A DNA stretch of 64,000 nucleotides from Gammaproteobacteria bacterium (GTDB taxonomy: Bacteria; Pseudomonadota; Gammaproteobacteria; Pseudomonadales; Cellvibrionaceae), in contig SEBV01000014.1 of the NCBI GenBank assembly GCA_004172865.1, forward strand, positions 1-64,000. Direction: 5' to 3'. The notes under the pieces are model-generated. The model was not told where the DNA came from and did not search any database. It was given only the letters and a program-made list of their open reading frames with translations. The position numbers and the translations under genes are program-made. Positions 59,841-64,000 of this stretch are shown piece after piece. Numbering within the stretch: the stretch's first letter is position 1; the number at the start of each line of letters is the position of its first letter.

Positions 59841-60410
59841 TTAGTCTGCTTTGGCGGCACAAATCGCCAGTGCTCGACTAATATGTTTTTCAACCATTTT
59901 TACTGATATCCCGCAGTGCTGCGCAATTTGCGGGTATGTCATATTTTGAAAACGGCTCAATAAGAAAACCTGACGGCATCTCGGTGGCAACTGTTGGATG
60001 GTGTCATACAGCAAATCCAATTGCTGGCTGGCGGAAACCTCGCGCTCGGGGCTAGCTATTCCCGAATCAAAATCAAGCCCTTCAATATCACAATGATCAG
60101 CAACATGCCTTACTTTATCGGCACGGCCCATATCGTTAGCAATGTTGATGGCAATTCTAAAGAGAAGCGATTCTGGTGATTTCACATCTTTTGACCCTTC
60201 ATATTGCATTAAGCGGATATAGGCCTCTTGCGCAACATCTCTGGCATCTTCGCCAACACGTAAGCGCCGACGCAAAAAACTAACAAGAGAACCGTGACAG
60301 CTACTAACAAGATTTTCGATGGATAACGTCTTAGAAATTTCACAGGGCATCGATTCTTCATTCGATGTCAAAAATGCTAACGAGGCTTTCATAAATTTGC
60401 CTTCCATCAA
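59841..60410 (-). CDS. fecI: FecI-type ECF sigma factor
   Basis: A 189-residue ECF sigma factor. Region 2 includes RRLRVGEDARDVAQEAYIRLMQY and SLLFRIAINIANDMGR; region 4 reads LPPRCRQVFLLSRFQNMTYP followed by the helix-turn-helix IAQHCGISVKMVEKHISRAL. The pattern matches FecI-like sigma factors, which work with FecR and an STN receptor, both encoded next to it. Three in-frame ATGs lie in the first seven codons. I find no good GGTAGGG-N15-CGTC site before it (GGTAAGGG near 60427-60434 lacks CGTC), so it is not clearly autoregulated. I propose it reads the twelve promoters in this window. Confidence 0.9.
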   Translation of the reverse strand: MMEGKFMKASLAFLTSNEESMPCEISKTLSIENLVSSCHGSLVSFLRRRLRVGEDARDVAQEAYIRLMQYEGSKDVKSPESLLFRIAINIANDMGRADKVRHVADHCDIEGLDFDSGIASPEREVSASQQLDLLYDTIQQLPPRCRQVFLLSRFQNMTYPQIAQHCGISVKMVEKHISRALAICAAKAD

Positions 60411-61397
60411 TGTTTCGGATAATCACACCCTTACCGACCGAAGAACTTATTAGCTATTTAAAGCCTTACAAAGGTCTGCGGCTTGAACTTCACTATATGC
60501 ACTTAAATAGTTAATTCATTACAAAACAGAATATGCATAAGGCGCGCCAAATTTTTATCTATTATTTTTAATTAACGCATTGAATGTAAAAATAAGTCAG
60601 GAAACTGTTATCAAGAAAGATGAAAAATCCGTCAACCTTATGATCTACATAGTGTTTCATATGCAACACAATTTTTAGCAAGAAGTGATTAAATTTAAAC
60701 TTTACGGAACTTTTCTAAAGATCACTTTTATGGATATTCAACCACCATAAACCTGCATGAATTTTGACCATGATTTTGGTGCAAAAAAACACCTGGAAGT
60801 GCATCAATGGTGCAAGCTTTTTCAAGAAGCTTATTTCGTGATTTGTGCTGATCTTGCAAACGAGTAATTATTATTTTTAAAAACCACACACCTGAATAAT
60901 ATTTTAATAAAAAAGCGTAAATATTAAATTGAACCGAGCAATCTACCGACATTCACAGAATTAAAAAATCAGCCCGCATATTTTTTTACAAAATATTCCT
61001 ACATCTAAACGCATGATAAATATTAAATCAAAAAACTTAAAAATATTTTTTAAATAACAAAATATATAAAACCTCTTTTATTTTGGTGCAGATAAATTTG
61101 TTACCGAACAACCAAGGTGCAAATTAATATAGGCACATAAAAAGACATAATTTTAAAAATCAAAAAACCTTTAAAAACGCACCATTTTTGTATTTTATTC
61201 AGATAAAACCATAGTTAATTTTTTATTTACACCGGAATTTAAATTTAACAATAAAGATTTTTTTAAAATTAATGAATTAATTATGCAAACAAATAACTAT
61301 CAATCCATACATTAATTTACATATCGATGAAGCCTACATAACTTGAAAAACCTTCAAACGAAAAAACGAGCGAACTACCATTTAAGAAGCTACAGAG

Positions 61398-61490
61398 ATG
61401 GCAACAATTAATTTTAAAGCAGACATGGAAGACTTATATTTCCATGCTAATGCACTCAGAAGCACGTACAACTCTGACGAAAATATTTAG
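61398..61490 (+). CDS. Possible small protein of 30 residues
   Basis: ATG 61398 to TAG 61488-61490. The product begins MATINFKADMEDLYFHAN and is mildly acidic; its composition is less AT-driven than its surroundings. No strong ribosome-binding site (only AGAG just before the ATG). It could be a real small protein, the remnant of a longer gene, or chance. Confidence 0.25.
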   Translation: MATINFKADMEDLYFHANALRSTYNSDENI

Positions 61491-61559
61491 ACAAGGGATG
61501 GGTAAATTTAAGCGGGGTCAAAAAAGAACGGGGGAGCAGTGTTGATTCGAGTTTACTAA

Positions 61560-61597
61560 AAAAATCTGAGCTTGCTGTTAAGCAGACTCAGATTTTT
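61560..61597 (-). terminator. Intrinsic terminator of the TonB cluster
   Basis: Stem AAAAATCTGAG / CTCAGATTTTT with an additional inner helix (TTGCTG / AGCAG) and T runs. It lies about 26 bp after the TPR gene on the minus strand. Confidence 0.8.
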
Positions 61598-61622
61598 AGA
61601 AAGTAATGAATTACTTTAATAA

Positions 61623-62870
61623 TTAAATCTGTTTTGCATTCAATGCTTTTAACCATTCGTTTGCTTGCGCGCGCGACTCATCAAAAGTTGTGGCCTTCTG
61701 CAACGCCTCTACGGCACCGTTGTTGTCCTTCATGCCGTAATTGGCAACCGCCAAACGCATCCACACATCGCCAGTGCGCTTGAGGCCACCTTTTTGTAAA
61801 GCTTTGGTCAACATACCTTTGGAGTCTTGCCAGCGTTCGTTATCACCATACATAGCACCGAGCTTGTAGTAGTAATCACCTTTGTCTGACATGGCTGCCA
61901 ATTGCTTCAATGTTGTTTCCGCTTTAGCGGCTTCGCGCGCATTAATCCAGGCATCAGACAGCGAACTTAAATTCGTTTCATCGGCCGGGATAGTATTTTT
62001 CGCCATCGCCGATTCAAGCAAAAGACCCGCTTTATTCGGCGATTCCAACATCATGTAAATGCTAAACAGATTTTTAATTTCCGCAGGCTTTTGCAAGAAA
62101 CCTTGCCGCTCGGCCAGCGCCAATACCGCCAATGATTCCGGCTCACTTTTACCTTCGTACAACACGCTGGAAAGTTGCTTCCAGTAATCGGGTTTCTGTG
62201 GAAACTTAACGATCAATTGTACGAGCGATTCTGCTGCGCCTTTGTAATCCTTGAGTTCATAAGCGATGGCTAATTTCATTTGCAGCCATTGCTCTTTTAT
62301 CTCTTTGGATTTCGAAATCGCCAGATCAATTTGCGGTAAAGCTTCTTTGTAGCGTTTGCGTTCCGATAAGGCATTCGCTAGAAAAATATGCGCTTCCGGC
62401 GTAATAGTTCCACAGGCCGTGGCCATATAAGTTTCCAGTGTCTTGATGCCTTCATCAAACTGACTGGTAACAATATACAACTGACCGAGGTTGTACCTTA
62501 ACTGCTCGCGGTTAGACCGCGGCAGTGAATCGGTTGTCAGCGCCGCAGCAAATGCTTTTACCGCACTTTTAAAGTCTTGTTTCGAACTATAGGCAAGACC
62601 CAGGTTGTAGTTGATTAATGCCTTTTCGTAAGCCGAACCTTTTTCGGCAACTTTTGATAATTTCTCAATGGCTTCGTCGTACTTCTGCTTACCGAGTAAC
62701 TCCGTGGCAGTTTGCACCGTTGAGAAAGTATCTTCGCTCATCTCAGTCCCTTCCTTCTGTTCCTCTTTGCCGCATTCAGCGGCGGCTAGAGCAACGTAGG
62801 GTGTAAGCCCTATTCCAAGCACTAATAATACGCTGGCGAAATTTTGTCTGAGTTTGATCATCTGTTTCAC
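61623..62870 (-). CDS. Periplasmic TPR protein of the TonB cluster
   Basis: A 415-residue protein with a Sec signal (cleavage after ALAAA) and at least eight tetratricopeptide-like repeats (ALINYNLGLAYSSKQDFKSA, LRYNLGQLYIVTSQFDEGI, WMRLAVANYGMKDNNGAVEA). TPR proteins encoded at the end of ExbB-ExbD-TonB clusters are known in marine and plant-associated gammaproteobacteria and are thought to help TonB complexes. Its start overlaps the TonB stop by 4 bp (62867-62870), so it is translationally coupled. The terminator follows its stop. Confidence 0.85.
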   Translation of the reverse strand: MKQMIKLRQNFASVLLVLGIGLTPYVALAAAECGKEEQKEGTEMSEDTFSTVQTATELLGKQKYDEAIEKLSKVAEKGSAYEKALINYNLGLAYSSKQDFKSAVKAFAAALTTDSLPRSNREQLRYNLGQLYIVTSQFDEGIKTLETYMATACGTITPEAHIFLANALSERKRYKEALPQIDLAISKSKEIKEQWLQMKLAIAYELKDYKGAAESLVQLIVKFPQKPDYWKQLSSVLYEGKSEPESLAVLALAERQGFLQKPAEIKNLFSIYMMLESPNKAGLLLESAMAKNTIPADETNLSSLSDAWINAREAAKAETTLKQLAAMSDKGDYYYKLGAMYGDNERWQDSKGMLTKALQKGGLKRTGDVWMRLAVANYGMKDNNGAVEALQKATTFDESRAQANEWLKALNAKQI

Positions 62871-63511
62871 CCCGCAGACTGATTTAGATTGAAATTGAAC
62901 TTCCTGCTTCCCTTCTGTTCAACCGGTGCGCCATCAACCATCTTCGGTTTAAATCTGCATTTTTGCGCTGCCAATACCGCTGCTGCTTCAAAGACTCCGC
63001 GCGGTTGCGCTTCGACAGCTTTAGCACTGCGCACTGATCCATCTGGTCCGACGATAAATTCGATTCGCACCCAGCCATTCAAACCTGCGCGACGTGCATC
63101 GCTGGGGTAAGAAATTGGAGGACATTGCAACGGAATAATGTCGCCATCGAACATCGCTTTAGTGCCACCCAATGCGGTACCGCCTACATCGGCATTCAAA
63201 CTCAAACTTGGGATTTCCAATCCAGATAAACCTTCCTGCTGTACCGCTGCTGCTACCACTTTCATTTTTGGCGGTGGTGGCGGTGGCGGAGGTGGTGGTG
63301 GCGGTTTTTTCCGGGTTAGGGATTCTGGCTCTGAATCACGAGTCAAACGTACAAAGTCGATAGTGGGTAAATTAACTTTGGCTTCCATCGCCCCGCGCCC
63401 TGCTTTGATCACCGAATACATGATGCCGAACAGGATGAGCGAGAGAAATAACCCCAGGATGGTGGCTGGAATAACCATGTTGTTGCGCATAAAGCGATTC
63501 ATCGTAGTCAT
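62867..63511 (-). CDS. tonB: TonB-family energy transducer
   Basis: A 214-residue protein with a short cytoplasmic start, one membrane anchor (VIPATILGLFLSLILFGIMY, about 13-32), a proline-rich segment with an uninterrupted run of twelve Pro (about 70-81) and a C-terminal TonB domain (ISYPSDARRAGLNGWVRIEF, VGPDGSVRSAKAVEAQP, FEAAAVLAAQKCRFKP). TonB carries proton-motive-force energy to receptors such as the two encoded here. The Pro run is coded by a GGN/CCN trinucleotide tract that may vary in length. It sits between ExbD and the TPR gene. Confidence 0.9.
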   Translation of the reverse strand: MTTMNRFMRNNMVIPATILGLFLSLILFGIMYSVIKAGRGAMEAKVNLPTIDFVRLTRDSEPESLTRKKPPPPPPPPPPPPKMKVVAAAVQQEGLSGLEIPSLSLNADVGGTALGGTKAMFDGDIIPLQCPPISYPSDARRAGLNGWVRIEFIVGPDGSVRSAKAVEAQPRGVFEAAAVLAAQKCRFKPKMVDGAPVEQKGSRKFNFNLNQSAG

Positions 63512-63514
63512 GTT

Positions 63515-63928
63515 CTAGCCCCCCTCGCCCGGTAAGGTGGCGATGGACACTTCGGTAACGCCACCGGATTTCACGGCATCCATTACTTTGGTGAGCATTT
63601 GGGTTTGGGATTCACGATCCGCAATAATCACTACCGTATCCTCGGCGCGCTCTTGATGTAAACGCTCGATCAAGGGGCGAACTTCGCGAATATCCACCCG
63701 GCGTTTGTCCATCCAGATATCACCGTTTGGGCGAATCGCAATCAGGATGTTGCCCGATTCCTGACTCTCGCCGGTCATGGCGGCCTCTTTGTTTACCGTG
63801 ATACCCGCTTCTTTGATAAACGATGTGGTGATAATGAAGAAGATCAGCAGATTGAGTACGAAGTCGAGCATGGGTGCCAGATCGATACCCGTTTCATCGC
63901 TCTCTTCAGTGTGACGTTTTAAAATCAT
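63515..63928 (-). CDS. exbD: ExbD-family proton-channel protein
   Basis: Start set at ATG 63928 (MILKRHTEESDETGIDLAPM), the usual ExbD beginning; the frame upstream to 63994 overlaps the end of the preceding gene. The 137-residue protein has one membrane helix with the essential Asp (APMLDFVLNLLIFFIITTSF) and a periplasmic C-terminus (ADRESQTQMLTKVMDAVKSG). ExbD forms the proton channel with ExbB that powers TonB. It lies 3 bp before the TonB start and 4 bp after another ExbD-like gene. Confidence 0.9.
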   Translation of the reverse strand: MILKRHTEESDETGIDLAPMLDFVLNLLIFFIITTSFIKEAGITVNKEAAMTGESQESGNILIAIRPNGDIWMDKRRVDIREVRPLIERLHQERAEDTVVIIADRESQTQMLTKVMDAVKSGGVTEVSIATLPGEGG

Positions 63929-63932
63929 TACA

Positions 63933-64000
63933 CTAACCTCGCTCGGATGCGGCAATAGAAACGTTTTGAATACCGCCTTGACGAACCTGGTCAATGACCT
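63933..64000 (-). CDS. exbD: Second ExbD-like protein, C-terminal end (partial)
   Basis: On the minus strand a frame enters from the right edge and stops at TAG 63933-63935. It reads VIDQVRQGGIQNVSIAASER before the final Gly, matching the C-terminus of ExbD proteins (compare VMDAVKSGGVTEVSIATLP in the next gene). Clusters of ExbB, ExbD, ExbD, TonB and TPR are a common arrangement, so ExbB genes are expected beyond the window. Confidence 0.75.
   Translation of the reverse strand, partial: VIDQVRQGGIQNVSIAASERG

Larger units (their letters stand above)
60411..61622. other. AT-rich intergenic region of about 1.2 kb
   Basis: Very AT-rich with stops in all frames; no convincing gene. It holds the promoter region of the sigma gene on the left, a possible 30-codon frame (61398-61490) and the terminator of the TonB cluster on the right. 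GGTGCA recurs several times (near 60779, 60809, 61085, 61115). A frame at 60728-60952 on the minus strand has poor composition and is not called. Confidence 0.4.

Noticed and set aside
15704-60410. Lasso-peptide or other RiPP cluster (receptor, FecI/FecR, peptidase-like genes)
   Set aside because: No precursor-like peptide, cyclase or leader-binding protein was found; the hydrolases are amidase-signature enzymes, not isopeptidases of the known lasso type.
60411-60440. GGTAAGGG before the sigma gene as an autoregulated ECF promoter
   Set aside because: It has an extra base in the -35 block and no CGTC at 15 bp, so it does not meet the rule shown by the other twelve sites.
60728-60952. 74-residue minus-strand frame in the AT-rich gap
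   Set aside because: No ribosome-binding site, atypical composition and no recognisable family.

Overview
The window looks like chromosome from a gammaproteobacterium close to Cellvibrio (Cellvibrionaceae). This is inferred from paralogous TonB-dependent receptors with FecI/FecR signalling, an ExbD-ExbD-TonB-TPR cluster, moderate GC and the style of the secreted enzymes; no rRNA or housekeeping marker proves it.

Layout. (1) 1-9.37 kb is accessory DNA: a filamentous-phage (inovirus) module (tiny coat-like protein, TspB/pIII-like adsorption protein, pVI-like protein, Zot-like ATPase, pIV-like secretin), an MFS exporter, a run of small uncharacterised genes and a HAD/HigA pair. It ends at 9372 in a tmRNA/tRNA-like 3' end with CCA followed by a strong terminator, which looks like the attachment site of an island. 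(2) 9.5-15.7 kb: a ParA-like ATPase paired with a CYTH/CHAD protein, a secreted trypsin-like pseudo-protease and a 5'-nucleotidase lipoprotein. (3) 15.7-36.4 kb and 41.5-52.0 kb: ten exported amidase-signature enzymes, three exported asparaginase-fold proteins, an exported acetamidase/formamidase, a DsbC-like isomerase, a JmjC-type oxygenase, two VOC proteins and a large histidine-rich membrane protein. (4) 36.4-41.4 kb, inserted between amidase genes: an integron-like cassette array, eight small genes on the minus strand separated by six attC-like sites, with no integrase in the window. (5) 52.4-64 kb: two paralogous TonB-dependent receptors, FecR, a FecI-type ECF sigma factor, and TPR, TonB and ExbD genes.

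How it fits together. Upstream of the amidase, asparaginase, DsbC, JmjC, membrane-protein, receptor and FecR genes I find twelve copies of one promoter-like element, GGTAGGG, exactly 15 bp, then NCGTC(T). It occurs on both strands, always pointing into one of these transcription units, and I did not find it at the phage, cassette or TonB genes. The simplest reading is a single ECF regulon: a receptor with an STN signalling domain senses an extracellular ligand, FecR/FecI relay this, and the sigma factor turns on a battery of periplasmic amide-hydrolysing enzymes plus uptake receptors. The substrate is not evident. All three asparaginase-fold proteins lack the Asp that normally binds the alpha-amino group of asparagine, which argues against free asparagine as substrate. 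One amidase (19098-21377) has lost part of its C-terminus by a frameshifting deletion.
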